A DNA stretch of 64,000 nt. Source: Halicephalobus mephisto (lineage: Eukaryota > Nematoda > Chromadorea > Rhabditida > Panagrolaimidae). Every line of letters begins with the position of its first letter. Positions within the stretch are counted from its first letter, which is position 1. This document shows positions 13,281 through 25,371 of the stretch, piece by piece. The notes under the pieces were generated by a model. The model worked only from the letters and a program-made list of their open reading frames with translations. It ran no database searches and was not told the DNA's origin. A program made the position numbers and the translations under genes. The stretch lies in NCBI GenBank assembly GCA_009193035.1, contig SWDT01000008.1, forward strand, positions 682,001-746,000, read 5' to 3'.

Positions 13281-14280
13281 TCATTTGTCTGCAGATTTGC
13301 AAATTTTACATTGTTCTTATATCAAATTTCACACTATAATATAATCGCAAATACAAAAGTCCCCAAGAATTTGCATATCTAAATGTTAACTCCAAAATAC
13401 AATAACATTCCAAATAAACAAATTTCAAACTCACCATTAATTTCATACATAAAATAAACAAAGATCTCGACGCGAATTTTGTTTTTAAAAAAAGTGAAAA
13501 TGTAGTTCTTTCGTACAAGAATAACTTTCCAGAACATTGACTTTGGTCACGGTCATCGAAATTCACAAATTCCCCGAGGCATTTGAACAACTTAAAAAAA
13601 TAAAACCCTCAAGAAGAAAAGCAAAGAAGCGGCATCTAAAGTAATCAACATTTTCAAATTTGGTTTCTGACTAAAAAAGTAATTTTTGGAGTCATTTGCG
13701 AACTCAATTATTCAATGTTCTCGCTCATATGAGAGGCTTTATTTAACGCAAAAATAAGCAAAAAAGTCAGACATTCGATCCTGTCATTGAAATTGAAAAA
13801 ATCGGACAACACATGTTTCGCAAAAGGTTTTTGCTCCAGGTACAACTTTTAGCAAATGTTTCAGCAATAAAATGTACGTTTATCATCTATAAAAATGTAC
13901 GTTTATCATTTATAAAAATGTTATTGAAAAAAAATTAGTTTTTATAAAATTACGTCAAAATAAAATTCTGGAACTTTTTAAAATTTGAAGTTTTGGATTT
14001 TAAAATTGTTTTATAAAAATAGAAATTGCTTGAATGTAAATTTCCGAAAATTTTAAATATAAACGTAAAAATTAAAAATAATTATTATTACGGAACAATC
14101 TCGAGGCAAATTTTTAGAACTTTTTAAAGTTGATGTTTTTTGACAATTTCAGAAATATTTACTAGAGTTTTATTCAAATACTTTTTGAGACTCTAGAATT
14201 ATCTGAAACTTTCATTGAATTCTAGAGAGTTTAAGAAGTGTTTGCAGAATTTTTAATAATTTCAAGTTTATGCGCAAAAA
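13280..14280. other. Non-repetitive AT-rich DNA, no gene recognised
   Basis: A 94-residue minus-strand open frame (13306-13590) lacks family signatures. CGAGGCATTTGAACAACTT near 13575 resembles words in other dispersed pieces (near 22900 and 5180), which suggests an old repeat. Confidence 0.4.
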
Positions 14281-14945
14281 AGTACATTAAAACGATTACA
14301 ATGTATCAAATATATTTAATGTGCTAATATATGGAATACAATGTAATAATATTGTACTTAATAAATCAATATATTGAATGTAACGCATCTGATAAATTAG
14401 ATCTATTCTAATATATTGGTACATGATATATCACATGCCGATATCATACTTAGTAAATCAATTCATTGAATGTAATGTATCTAGTACATCAGAATTGTTC
14501 TAACGTATCGATATACCATATACAATCCACCGATATGAACTTAATGTACTGATATATTGAATATAATGTATCTAGTACATCAGAGCTATTCTAATATACT
14601 GGTACATGATATATCATGTGCCGATATCATACTTAGTAAATCAGTTCATTGAATGTAATGCATCTGATAAATTAGATCTATTCTAATATATTGATACATG
14701 ATATATCACATGCCGATATCATATTTAGTAAATCAATTCATTGAATGTAATGCATCTGATAAATCAGAATTGTTCTAATATATCGATGCATTGAATGTAA
14801 TGCATCTGATAAATTAGATCTATTCTAATATATTGGTACATGATATATCACATGCCGATATCATACTTAGTAAATCAATTCATTGAATGTAATGCATCTA
14901 GTACATCAGAGATGTCCTAATGTACCGGTACATGATATATCATGC
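14280..14945. repeat. Palindrome-rich satellite, locus 2
   Basis: Same family as 7880-8775. Long units share TGATATATCACATGCCGATA and TTAGTAAATCAATTCATTGA almost exactly with locus 1. Confidence 0.88.
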
Positions 14946-17900
14946 ATCTTTTTTTGTAAGATTGCAGAACATTCAAAAATTTTTATGGCATTTTAGAATC
15001 TCTCACGAAATTAAAATAACTATAGAATCAAATAAAGTTATTATTCTTAAAGGTTAATATGGGAAAGGGGAGAGGATTCATCGAGAAAAGCTTTTAAAAA
15101 GGTCAATTTGAGATTATTTTCAGGAATGAGTGCAAGGAGCAATTTCTCTATTTGGGAAGCACTTAATGAGTTTCAATTTTCTTTTTTTTTAAATTTCAAT
15201 CAAAATTTCGTTGTTTTTATATTTTTCACATTAAACCACATCAAAAATTGTTAAATATGTATAAAATTATTCAAAAAAAATTGTTTTATTTAAAATTTTT
15301 ATTTAAAAAATAATTCAATGATGCTTGAAAATTTTTTAATTTCACTAATTACGAAAATAATTCAAAATTAGTTTTTCTGATTTAGTAAATAAAAATTTGG
15401 ATTTCTTTCCGGGATCAATGAGGTCAGTTTCGAAAAATCTAAATTTTTATGATGTATGATCTTTGAAAATAAAAATACATTTATTTTTGTTAATTTTAAG
15501 GATTTTTTTGAAATTGTATCTCAAACAACTTTTTCGATGATTATCTTTCATTGATATATTTTCATTTGAACATGTCTTACGGTGTTTTCGATGATGAAAA
15601 GCATAACTGCGATAGAGATGGTTGAGATAAATCAGATCAAGAATAAAGTGAAAATCTATGAATTTCATTTTTGAAGAACACTCCATAGATGTTATTGACT
15701 CACAAGAAATTCAAAGAAAAATTAGAAAAAAAACGAAGAAAAATGTAAATTTACTTATTTTTCACCATGAGTACAATTTTACATGGTATTAAGATTCATG
15801 GGTCTTCAATGGAACGAAATACTGTACTTGTAGTTTGTTGTTAAAAAATCTTAGGTAGTATTGTTATCACTTAGTACTGTGTTCATTTTTTTGTTGTTAC
15901 TGTAGTAAAAGAAGGTTTTCTTAGTGTAGGAGATCATTCCTATCGAAACGAAGAAGTTCTTACTGTTTTGACAAATGCTAGTTTTCTTTTTTATAAAAAA
16001 CAAAAAGCAAAAGGATCTTCGTCTGGCTGGCTGACAGCCGGCTGAGATTAAACCTTTTGATTATCGATAGTTTTTCGAAATCTCAGCAGTTCGATGATGC
16101 TTTAGGTTTTTTATGTCGTTGAACAGGTTAAATTCCATCTTTTATATTTTTTAAAAAGTAACAAAGAACACTTTTTTTCAAAAAAAAAAACTAAATCAAT
16201 TTCGAAATTCGAAGATTTGAAAGTTTGCAACAATAAAGTTAATTATTGATTCTTTGATAAAACTCAATTCAAATTATGTATATTTTTGATTCTGAATAAA
16301 ATATAAACTTTGTCCCGTTTTAGCAAAAATTAGGTTTTTAAATTGTATTCAGTATTTGTTGAATTAGAGTGACCTAAAATTTGTATTTTTTAAACGACGA
16401 TTCGAATGTAGGCTCATAATTGATGAATCGCGTTAATATGATGAAAATTCATTATTATTCGATAGAAAGATTTATCTTCACATTTATCAATAAATATTGT
16501 AGTTTTGCATCTATCAGTGTTAGGTGAAGTATGGTTTATCTTGTTAGTAATTGCAGTATTTATAAACACAGAGCTCGCTGAACTTGTCTTATTCGATCAA
16601 ATGTTTTTATTCTGATATTTTTATTCCAAGATAGAAAACTTATTTAGTCCCGAGAGCGGTGGTGACGATCATAGTTCGCACTGTTCAATTTAATATATAA
16701 TTTCCGTTCGAAATTTTGAAAATAAACCACCATACAAGGTCATATAAAAACAATCACAATTACTTTACTTATAGTTGTTCACGCTCTGGAGTAATACGCG
16801 AAATGAAGCATTTGAAAGTTATAAAAACCCTAGAGACATATGTACAGACAGCTTAACTTAGGAATTTAAGCCTAGTAGTTATCCCACTAAGAGTATTTAT
16901 TCAGTGGTTCCTGCTGTCCAAAGTCTTATCTTATTTGCTTGGAATATCCGAATAAACGTGCCTATCTTCCTCTGGTCTCGACGCGAGCAATAATAGGGAA
17001 CATGGAAGTTGTGCAAGGCCGAAGAACAATCTACATAAGATCTTGTACATCATTAAATTGATTGTGGTTTCCAAAATCTTGACTAACAACTCTAGAGGAA
17101 GTATAGTCAATAGTTAATAAGAAATCGAATTTCCTCTTTAATCTGACTATTGTAGAGAAGAATAAATGAGTAGTAATGATTACCGGAACAGTAAGAACCT
17201 ATGATCTTCGTTCTTGTAAAAATAACCTTTTCTAAGGACATGTTTCTGTTACTACGATGCTGACAACCGAAAATAGAAATGAATTTTATACTGCATCTAA
17301 TTACGATGGAAATAATCAAAGTAAAAATAGAAATTAACACTAAAATAGTAAAAATGGATGCTCGAATAAAAGGAAATTTTACGAATATTAATTATTATCA
17401 ACGATATGTTTGGAATGTGAAAAATATTCATTTAAAATATCAAAGTCATCAGAATCAGAAATAAACATTGTTCTTATTTTACGGATTTCTATAACATTGT
17501 AAGGGAATCAGACCTATTCACTTAATTGACAGTTGTTAACTCTTCGCTTTATTCCAGCAGTCAACAATACAAAATAGTTAAGAACAACTTTTCGCAACTT
17601 GGTCTCGTTCCCTGGTGTCGCTTCTGAAATCCTCCGCTTCTGAATTCCTTCGCTTCTGAATTCCTTCGCTTCTGAATTCCTTTGCTTCTGAAATCCTTCG
17701 CTTCTGCCGGCTCCTTGGCACGCAAGTTGAGTTTGTGCATTTCAAGTATTTTTGTGCTAAGAGTCTTCTCGCTTTTTGCGATAAACATATATAAGCTCTC
17801 GAGCATAAAATAGATATATCAAATCGAAAAATTTGAAGACAATTACTAAAAGTTCTGTTTAAGAAGTACTTTTAAATCCATACTTATATTACTTTGTAAA

Positions 17901-18070
17901 GGTTGTATGTATAATAGCAAGTTATTTATTCTTACGATTATTCTTCCATATCTGTACAAAATTAACTATATAAAAAGTACGGTAAATATCCAATCAACGA
18001 ACTGCAACCACTGTCGAGCACAAAGAACATTCTTCACTTACCTAAAAACAAGAACTACTTTTTCCTTTTT
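14946..18070. other. 3 kb of mostly unique DNA, no supported gene
   Basis: Least repetitive intergenic part of the window, with GC-richer pieces at 16020-16130 and 16790-17480. Open frames here (for example 15447-15686 minus and 17279-17464 plus) show no recognisable family. 17628-17709 is a 16-bp microsatellite (CGCTTCTGAATTCCTT, about five to six units), which makes the 81-residue open frame over it meaningless. Confidence 0.45.
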
Positions 18071-18074
18071 AAAT

Positions 18075-18207
18075 ACAAAAAAAGTAACTTTTAGTACAGT
18101 GAAAAATGCAAATCGTCACTATTATGTTTTAATTTTCATCACAAAAGTCAAATATTCATGAAAATGTTATGATTATTACATTTCGCAATTGTTACCATTT
18201 TTTGTGT
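18075..18207 (+). mobile_element. MITE family M1, copy 1
   Basis: Starts ACAAAAAAAGTAACTTTTAG and ends TTTTTTGTGT, with the internal body TGCAAATCGTCACTATTA and TTTCGCAATTGTTAC shared with copies at 29608, 29850 and 30093. The 3' inverted repeat is shortened. Confidence 0.75.
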
Positions 18208-18299
18208 GCCGTATCATCGTTCTACATCATATAATCTTCTTGTTGTTCTTCGGAAAAGAATCCAGGCTCTTCTACACTCATTCCAAACAATGCAAAACG

Positions 18300-18660
18300 A
18301 AAATACAGTAACTATAAATCCTATAAGGGATCTTGCCTAAGATATGTAAGGCTTACATGGTGCTTTTCTGAGACCCTTCTCCCTCTGTAAGCCTTACAAA
18401 TTTTAGACAGACTTCCTAAATTTAAAAAAGCTACAATAACCTACAAGGGATCTTATTCGAAATATTTAAGACACATGATACTTTTCTAGGACCCCCCTCT
18501 CCCTGTAAGTCTTACATATTTTAGACAGACTTCCTAAATTTAAAAAAGCTACAATAACCTACAAGGGATCTTGTCTGAAATATGTAAAACTTAAATGGCG
18601 TTTTTCTAGAACCCCCCTCTCCCTGTAAGCCTTACATATTTTAGACAAACTCCCTAAATC
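18300..18660 (+). repeat. 118-bp hairpin minisatellite, locus 1
   Basis: Three units. Each has arms TATGTAAGGCTTACATGG and CTGTAAGCCTTACATATTTT around a C-rich centre (ACCCCCCTCTCCCTG). The inverse-oriented version is at 55456-55795. Confidence 0.88.
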
Positions 18661-20050
18661 ACTCGATTACTGTACTTTTATAAAATAATTAAATATTTTT
18701 CACTAAATACGAATTCTGAAAACAGAAAATTATCTTGTATTTTAAAAATAAACGTTTATTAATTTTCTTAATTCAGTTTTAATAAATATGAATTTAGTTC
18801 AAATAAAAACAATTTTTGCAAAAAAACTTGTTTTTTGAAACTTTTTTGTGCGAAACTAAAAATATACTTTTTCATTTAATATCACAACAAAATTAAAATG
18901 ATTGATATCTTCAAAATTTCAGAAATTAAAATAATTTTAAATTTTTCATTAATTTTAAAATTTTCTATTTTAAATATTTTATTAATTTTAAAATTTTTTA
19001 TTTTAAATTTTTCATTAATTTTAAAATTTTTTATTTTAAATTTTTCATTAATTTTAAAATTTTTTATTTTAAATTTTTCATTAAATTCATAATTGGTGAT
19101 TTTTGAAATATTTTTTATTTTAAATTTGTTTTTGAACACAATGCAAAATTAACTTTCGAAAAATGGAACTTTGATTTTTCTGAATTGATCCAGAACCGGA
19201 TTTTTCTCGATTAACTTTTCCGGATTTTTTTGTATAAAATGATTCAATTTTAACTTTTTATATTTTCGAAAAATAAATATTGTCCAATTATGAAATTAAA
19301 AAAATAAATATTGCGAAATTTTTTTGATTAAAATTTTTATTTTTTTTTGAATTTCAGAAAATTAAAAATTTTCATAAATTCTAATTCGGTAATTGCAAAA
19401 ATAAAAAAAAAATATTTTTGTGGAATTTTCTGGATCGGGATTTTTAAAATTTTTGTTTTGAACAATTTCGGATTTTTCTGAATTTCGAAAGATTCTACAA
19501 CTATTTGTAGAATTATATTTTCATAAATACACAAGCTCAAAATTAGCGTTAATCTGAAATTGTCTAAAAATGGATTTTTTTATTTTTAGAATTCGAAATT
19601 TCAGGAGTCGATTTTGAAAAGTTCTTTAAAATTACAATATTATAAAAATCTGAAATTCATATTTTAATTAAATTATTTGAAAATGAATTTTTTTGTTTTT
19701 AGAATTTTTCAGAATTCGAAATTTCAGGAATCGATTTTGAAAAGTTCTTTAAAATTACAATATTATAAAAATCTGAAATTCATATTTTAATTAAATTGTC
19801 TAAAAATGGATTTTTTGAATTTTTGAATTCGAAATTTCAGGAGTCGATTTTGAAAACTTTTTTAAAATTGCAATATGATAAAAAATCTGAAATTCATATT
19901 TTAATTAAATTATTTGAAAGTAGATTTTTTTGTTTTTAGAATTTTTCAGAATTCGAGTTTTAAAAAGTTGATTGCAAGTTCGAATCGGGTTTCGAAATAT
20001 TCACAAAACTTTGATCTGTTTTTCATAATAATTCGGAAATTAATCACCGA
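18661..20050. repeat. AT-rich DNA with two short tandem arrays
   Basis: 18930-19090: about four units of 38 bp (TTTTAAATTTTTCATTAATT). 19560-19930: three units of about 125 bp carrying GAAATTTCAGGAGTCGATTT. No gene. Confidence 0.7.
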
Positions 20051-20101
20051 CTTTGGTCAATTCCAAAGTGATTCAGGTCAGATCAGTTTTTCCTCTTTTG
20101 A

Positions 20102-20159
20102 TGACTCATGACGGAAATTTTGATCGGTTTTCGTTCTACTCGCCCTGTCCGGGTATAAA
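20102..20159 (+). promoter_or_regulatory. Candidate promoter of the first ttr gene
   Basis: A TGACTCA (AP-1/bZIP-type) word sits at 20102-20108 inside ATGACTCATGAC, and a TATAAA at 20154-20159. They lie 200 and 145 bases before the start codon, in a non-repetitive segment. Function is inferred from the motifs only. Confidence 0.35.
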
Positions 20160-20287
20160 TGGTTTTTTTTGGACCGTTATCGATGAATTTGCGCAATTTT
20201 CTTTTTTCAAGACAGGTTCCACTTTGCCGTTTTGTTTTTGTCTTGTTTAGAAGACCAAGGACGTTTTTAAAATTTCATCTTAATTCT

Positions 20288-20301
20288 AGGTTTTCTGAAA
20301 A
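20288..20301 (+). promoter_or_regulatory. Likely spliced-leader acceptor of the first ttr gene
   Basis: TTAATTCTAG ends at 20289, 12 bases before the ATG at 20302, with no coding exon upstream. This is the usual place of a nematode trans-splice acceptor. Confidence 0.5.
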
Positions 20302-21079
20302 ATGAAGATTTTAACAATTTTCGTTTTGGGATCTTTGATTGCGATTTCTTCTGCCGGGATTTTGAGCATTGGAAAAGTCCAATCTGCGGCCGTCAGAGGA
20401 ACCTTGATGTGCAACGGACAGCCTGCGGAAAACGTCAAAGTCAAACTTTATGACGAAGACAGAACGGACATCGATGACCTCATGGATGAAGGCCTCACGG
20501 ACAGCAACGGTCAATTCGAACTTAGAGGTCACGAAACCGAAGTTACTTCCATCGGTAATTTTAATTTTTAAAAATATTCATTAATTTTAATTTTTTAAAA
20601 ATATTTATCAATTTTAATTTTCAAAAATATTTATCAATTTTAATTTTCAAAAATATTCATTAATTTTAATTTTCAAAAATATTCATTAATTTAAAAAAAA
20701 AATATTTATTAGTTTTTTTTAAAAATATTAATTTTAATTTTTAAAAATTTTTATTAATTTTAAAAAAAATATTAATTTAAAAAAAAATTTATTAGTTTTT
20801 TTAAAAATATTTATTAATTTTAATTTTTTAAAAATGTTTATTAATTTTTTTAAATATTTATTTTTTTAAAATGTTTATTTATTTTATTTTTTTTCAGATC
20901 CTAAATTGAATGTTTATCATGATTGCAAAGACGAAAATGTTCCTTGTCTCAAAAAATTCTCCATCATGATTCCGGATGACTTCATTTCTCCAGGTCAAAC
21001 ACCCTTGAAGACCTTCGACATCGGCACTCTGAACCTCGACGGAAGCTTCAGCGGAGAATCTCGTGATTGTCTCAACTAA
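20302..21079 (+). CDS. Transthyretin-related (TTR-family) secreted protein 1
   Basis: Nematode transthyretin-like family: small secreted beta-sandwich proteins, some acting as extracellular linkers or signals; the role of this one is unknown. Exons 20302-20554 and 20898-21079 encode 144 residues. A signal peptide (MKILTIFVLGSLIAISSAG) is followed by the family opening QSAAVRGTLMCNGQPAENVK, VKLYDED, then LTDSNGQFELRG, DPKLNVYHDC and the closing GESRDCLN. The cysteines (CNG, YHDC, PCLKK, RDC) match the family pattern, and the length is typical. The single intron falls inside the Asp codon of DPKL. The start is the only Met before the signal peptide and follows a splice acceptor. A tandem paralogue lies 2.7 kb downstream. 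The orthologue number is not assigned because the family is large. Confidence 0.95.
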
Positions 21080-21186
21080 TTTCGGATTTAAAAAAGTCGG
21101 AAATTTGTAAATTTCGAAAAATGCATTTTATGAAATCTGATTTTCAGTAAAGCAAATTTGTGAATTTTAAATAGAATATTTTTCGA

Positions 21187-21192
21187 AATAAA
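21187..21192 (+). terminator. Polyadenylation signal AATAAA, first ttr gene
   Basis: AATAAA lies 108 bases after the stop codon, and a tandem repeat array begins about 45 bases later. Confidence 0.65.
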
Positions 21193-21234
21193 TGAGTTCT
21201 AAAAATTCGTGTTGAGATAAATTTAAAAAAGTTT

Positions 21235-21795
21235 ATTTTTTTAAAATGATATAAAAATTTCATTTGGCGTTTGTTCACTTTTTGCCAAGAGTTGAATTTT
21301 GGCATTAATCACACTTTGCCAAAAAAGTTTATTTTTAATTTTTAAAATAAATTCATTTGACGTTTGTTCACTTTTTGCCAAGAGTTGAATTTTGGCATTA
21401 ATCACACTTTGCCAAAAAAGTTTATTTTTAATTTTTAAAATAATTTCATTTGACGTTTGTTCACTTTTTGCCAAGAGTTGAATTTTGGCATTAGTCACAC
21501 TTTGCCAAAAAAAGTTTATTTTTTTAAAATGATATAAAAATTTCATTTGGCGTTTGTTCACTTTTTACCAAGAGTTGAATTTTGGCATTAGTCACACTTT
21601 GCCAAAAAAAGTTTATTTTTTATTTTTAAAATAAATTCATTTGGCGTTTGTTCACTTTTTGCCAAGAGTTGAATTTTGGCATTAGTCACACTTTGAAAAA
21701 AAAGTTTATTTTTTATTTTTAAAATAAATTCATTTGGCGTTTGTTCACTTTTTGCCAAAAATTAAAATTTGGCATTAGTCATACTTTGCTAAAAG
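21235..21795 (+). repeat. About 100-bp tandem repeat with hairpins, six units
   Basis: Units carry GGCGTTTGTTCACTTTTTG and GCCAAGAGTTGAATTTTGGC, the latter a stem-loop (GCCAA/TTGGC), and CACACTTTGCCAAAAAAG. The array starts right behind the ttr polyadenylation site. The minus-strand open frame across it is only repeat. Confidence 0.9.
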
Positions 21796-23275
21796 AATAG
21801 AATAATTTTAAAAAATTAATTAAAAAAAAACTAATTTTAAAATGTTTAATAAATTTAAAAAAATTAAATAATTTTTGATTATAAAAAATACATTTTTTTA
21901 GAATAAGCTGAATTGATTGTTTTTTTTTAAAATTATTTAAAATAAATTTTGTTTTTTTAATTCCGAAAGTTTTTCGAAAATTTTCACATAGGATCTGATG
22001 CTGTTGCAGAAAACGAGAAGATTTTCAAACAGAAAATTTTCGAGATGGAATACTACTATTCAGAAGCATGATAGAAGAAAAATCAAACTGAATTATCAAA
22101 ATTTATCATTAATTAATTTTATTTTTATTAATTAATTTTACATTTTTATTAGTTAAGTTTGTATTTTTTAATTAATATTATTTTTTTTTAATTAATTTTG
22201 TATTTTCTTCAATTAATTTCATATTTTTGAATTAATTTTATATTTTTTGAATTAATTTTACTTTTTTTGAATTAATATTATATTTTTTTCGAATTAATTT
22301 TATTTTTTTTTTAAATTAATTTTATTTTTTTTGAATTAATTTTATTTTTTTTTGAATTAATTTTATTTTTTTTTTTGAATTAATTTTATTTTTTTTGAAT
22401 TAATTTTGTATTGTTGGATTACTTGAGTAAACCGAAGAGATGTCATTTGGACAGGATTAGTCAACAAAAAAAACACGTCAGATTCCCTTACAGATACTGA
22501 TCAACCGATTTTTGAACGAAAAATAAGTGAATCATCGTTACTTGTCAAATAACGTATTAGATAACCAAAAAAAAACAGTATAAAAGATCAGAATTTATCA
22601 AATTTTAAACACTTTAATTTTTGTTTAATTTTACTTTTTCAGATTTATATTTTTTCAAATTTTTAAAGAATTTTTTCCAAATTTTTATATAAATTTTTAA
22701 TTTTTTTTAAAATTTTCATATAAATTTTTTATTTTTTTCCAAAATTTTTTATATGAATTGTTTTATTTTTTTTAAAATTTTTATATAAATTTAAAATTTT
22801 TCGAATTCTCTTTTTTAAATTTTTTCTTTGTTCCTTAAAAATTAGTATTATTTGAAACACTTGAAATCGATCTTCATTGAAGGACAGGTTCCCGCAGGGC
22901 AAATGAACAAGTGGAACCTGATTTTTTTGTGCTCCGACTGGCCTTGACTGTTTCACTTTTGACTTAGACACTATCAATATTCCTATTTTTGAACCTTGGA
23001 CTATTGTTATTAAATTTTAAAATCCTAAAAATGACAAACTGATTTTTTACGAAATATTTTTAAAATCAATTTTTATGATTTTTAAAATTCTAAAAATTTG
23101 AAAATCATTGAATTTTGAAAAATTTGATTTTTTTTAAATTTGTAAATTTTTGAAATTTAATAAAATTAAGAAAATTCGAAAAATCATAAAGTTTGGAAAA
23201 TTGTAGAAGGTGGATTCTGGAATTTTTTTGGAAATTTTAGCAATTTCTGTGGAAAATTGAATAATAATTTAATTT
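21796..23275. other. Spacer between the two ttr genes
   Basis: 22110-22420 is a run of GAATTAATTTTATTTTTTTT units. 22850-22980 is a GC-richer piece with the perfect inverted repeat CAGGTTCC/GGAACCTG around CGCAGGGCAAATGAAC. No gene seen. Confidence 0.55.
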
Positions 23276-23279
23276 TTTA

Positions 23280-23735
23280 CAAAATTCTGACATGTCCGAG
23301 AATTTCTACAAAGATTCTAGAAATTCTCGGAATCTTTTACTGGGCTGTAGAAGCTTCTATATAGATTCTAGAATCCTACTACAGAATTCTAGAATGTCTG
23401 AGAAATTCTTACATGATTTTAGAAGTCTTCGGAATCTTCTCTAGGATTCTGAAAATTTCTAAAAAGACTCTAGAAGTCTCTCATAAGATTCTGAAGTTTG
23501 TCGAAAATCTTTATGTGATTGTAGAAGCTTCTATATAGATTCTAGAATCCTCCTACAGAATTCTAGAATGTTTGAAAAATTCATACGGGATTTTAGAAGT
23601 CTTCGGAATCTTCTCTAGGATTCTGAAAATTTCTAAAAAAATTCTAAAACTCTCCCAAAAAATTCTGAAATCTCTCAGAAATTCATACGTGGTTTTAGAA
23701 GTCTTCAGAATTTTCTCTAGAATTCTAGAAAGTTG
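23280..23735. repeat. About 120-bp tandem repeat upstream of the second ttr gene
   Basis: Three to four units with TTTTAGAAGTCTTCGGAATC and AATTCTAGAATGT. The last unit ends about 40 bases before the start codon, so the promoter would have to lie within or before the array. Confidence 0.75.
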
Positions 23736-23775
23736 GGATTTACAAAATTGGAATTTTAAAATTAGTAATTTCCAG

Positions 23776-25191
23776 ATGAAGTACCTTGTTCTCCTGGCCA
23801 GTTTTGCCTTTTTCACCTGTGTTTTTTGTTTGCCGACGATCGGCAGTCTTCAATCCGCCGCTGTCAAGGGAAAACTGCTCTGTAACGGAAAACCCTACGC
23901 CAACGCAAAAGTCAAACTTTGGGATGTCGACAGTAAGATTTTATTTAAAATAAATAATTTATTTTATTTTTAGCCATTGATCTTGATGATCTCATGGCCG
24001 AAGGCAGATCAGATGCAAGTGGCGAATTTAGGCTTACCGGAAGCGAAACTGAAGTCACCACCATCGACCCAAAAGTGAACATCTACCATAACTGTAAGTT
24101 TGTAATTTCTACAATAAGCTAAATCATCTTAGATAACTACAGTATGCCGCAAAAATCACATTTGCTTTCAAATAAATTTAAATAAATCATCTTAAACACC
24201 TACAGTATACTGTAAATAGCTGTCAAAGATCTAAAAAATATAAAAATAAGTTAATTTAGACACATAGTATACTGTAGGTAGCTGTTAAAAATATTTTTAA
24301 AATAAGTTTAAGAAAATAATCTTAGACATTTATAGTATACTGTAAATAGCTGTCAAAAACCTCTTCAAATAGGTTAAAATAGATCTTCTTAGACACATAG
24401 TTTACTGTAGATAGCTTTCAAAAACCTCTTCAAATAAGTTAAAAATAATCATTTTAGACATTTATAGTATACTGTAAATAGCTTTCAAAAACCTCTTCAA
24501 ATAAGTTAAAATAGATCTTCTTAGACACATAGTTTACTGTAGGTAGCTGTTAAAAATATTTTTAAAATAAGTTTAAGAAAATAATCTTAGACATTTATAG
24601 TTTACTGTAAATAGTTTTCAAAAATCTCTTCAAATTAGTTAAAATAAACCTTAGACACTTGTATTATACTACAGAAATCAAGAAAGCTTTCTAAAAATAT
24701 AAAAATTAAACATCTTTTCTTCCTACAGTATTCCATAAATCCCAAAAACTCCTAAAACCATTAGAAATTTACTTTTTTAAAAGCTACAATAACTTGAAAA
24801 AATTTGAAATTTCCAATTTTATGTAAAATTAAAAATATGATTTCTAAAATTTCTAGGTAATTTAAATTTTTTGATTTTAATTTAATTTAAATTTTTTGAT
24901 TTAAATTTTTTTTATTTTTAAGTTATTTAAATTTTTCGATTTTAATTTAATTTAAATTTTCAAATTTTTAAGTAATTTAAATTTTTCGATTTAAATTTTA
25001 ATTTAATTTTTTAATTTAAATTTTTTTGATTTTTAGGTAATGACGAAGCTGTGGAATGTCTGAGAAAAATCGAAATCAAAATTCCTCAAGAATTCGTGAC
25101 GCCGGGTGGAATTCCGAACAAAGTTTTCGACGCTGGAATTCTGAATCTTTCTGGAGAATTTCCCGGCGAATCTCGAGACTGTATCAATTAA
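23776..25191 (+). CDS. Transthyretin-related (TTR-family) secreted protein 2
   Basis: Paralogue of the gene at 20302. Exons 23776-23932, 23974-24093 and 25037-25191 encode 143 residues. The signal peptide (MKYLVLLASFAFFTCVFC) is followed by QSAAVKGKLLCNGKPYANAK, KVKLWDVD, TIDLDDLMAEGRSDASGEF, DPKVNIYHNC, ECLRKIEIKIPQEF and the family end GESRDCIN. The acceptor AG (ATTTCCAG) touches the ATG, as expected for a trans-spliced message with no 5' UTR. Introns interrupt D-T in VDTID and the Cys codon of YHNC; neither position matches the intron of the upstream paralogue. The 943-bp second intron carries a minisatellite. Secretion is inferred; function unknown. Confidence 0.95.
24105..24700 (+). repeat. 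About 61-bp minisatellite in a ttr intron
   Basis: Eight or so units with TAGTATACTGTAAATAGCTG and CAAAAACCTCTTCAAATAAG. Several contain a palindromic ACAGTATACTGT-like core. Confidence 0.85.
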
Positions 25192-25233
25192 TTACTTTTT
25201 ACTCGATTTATCATTTTACATTTAATTACAAAA

Positions 25234-25239
25234 AATAAA
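25234..25239 (+). terminator. Polyadenylation signal AATAAA, second ttr gene
   Basis: AATAAA 43 bases after the stop. Only 180 bases separate this gene's stop from the convergent cog-1 stop, so the 3' UTRs are short or overlap. Confidence 0.6.
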
Positions 25240-25371
25240 AAAATACAAAAATATTATTGCGTTGTTGATTTCGATGATGAAAATTAAAATTTGTAAAAAC
25301 AAATCTAGCAGAGATCATCCGGAATTGGTTTACATAAGCGACAAAAAAAAAATAAAAAATAAAAAATTAGA

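Noticed and set aside
17561..17806. 81-residue minus-strand open frame with Lys/Arg/Glu-rich repeats
   Set aside because: Dominated by a 16-bp microsatellite, which is not a multiple of three, so the reading frame is not maintained as a protein repeat.
21241..21561. 106-residue minus-strand open frame with repeated NAKIQLLAKSEQT
   Set aside because: It is the translation of a tandem DNA array that happens to stay open; no start context or homology.
22000..22140. Open plus-strand stretch starting MLLQKTRRFSNRKF
   Set aside because: Only about 45 residues, running into simple-sequence TTAATTTTAT; no family match or donor.
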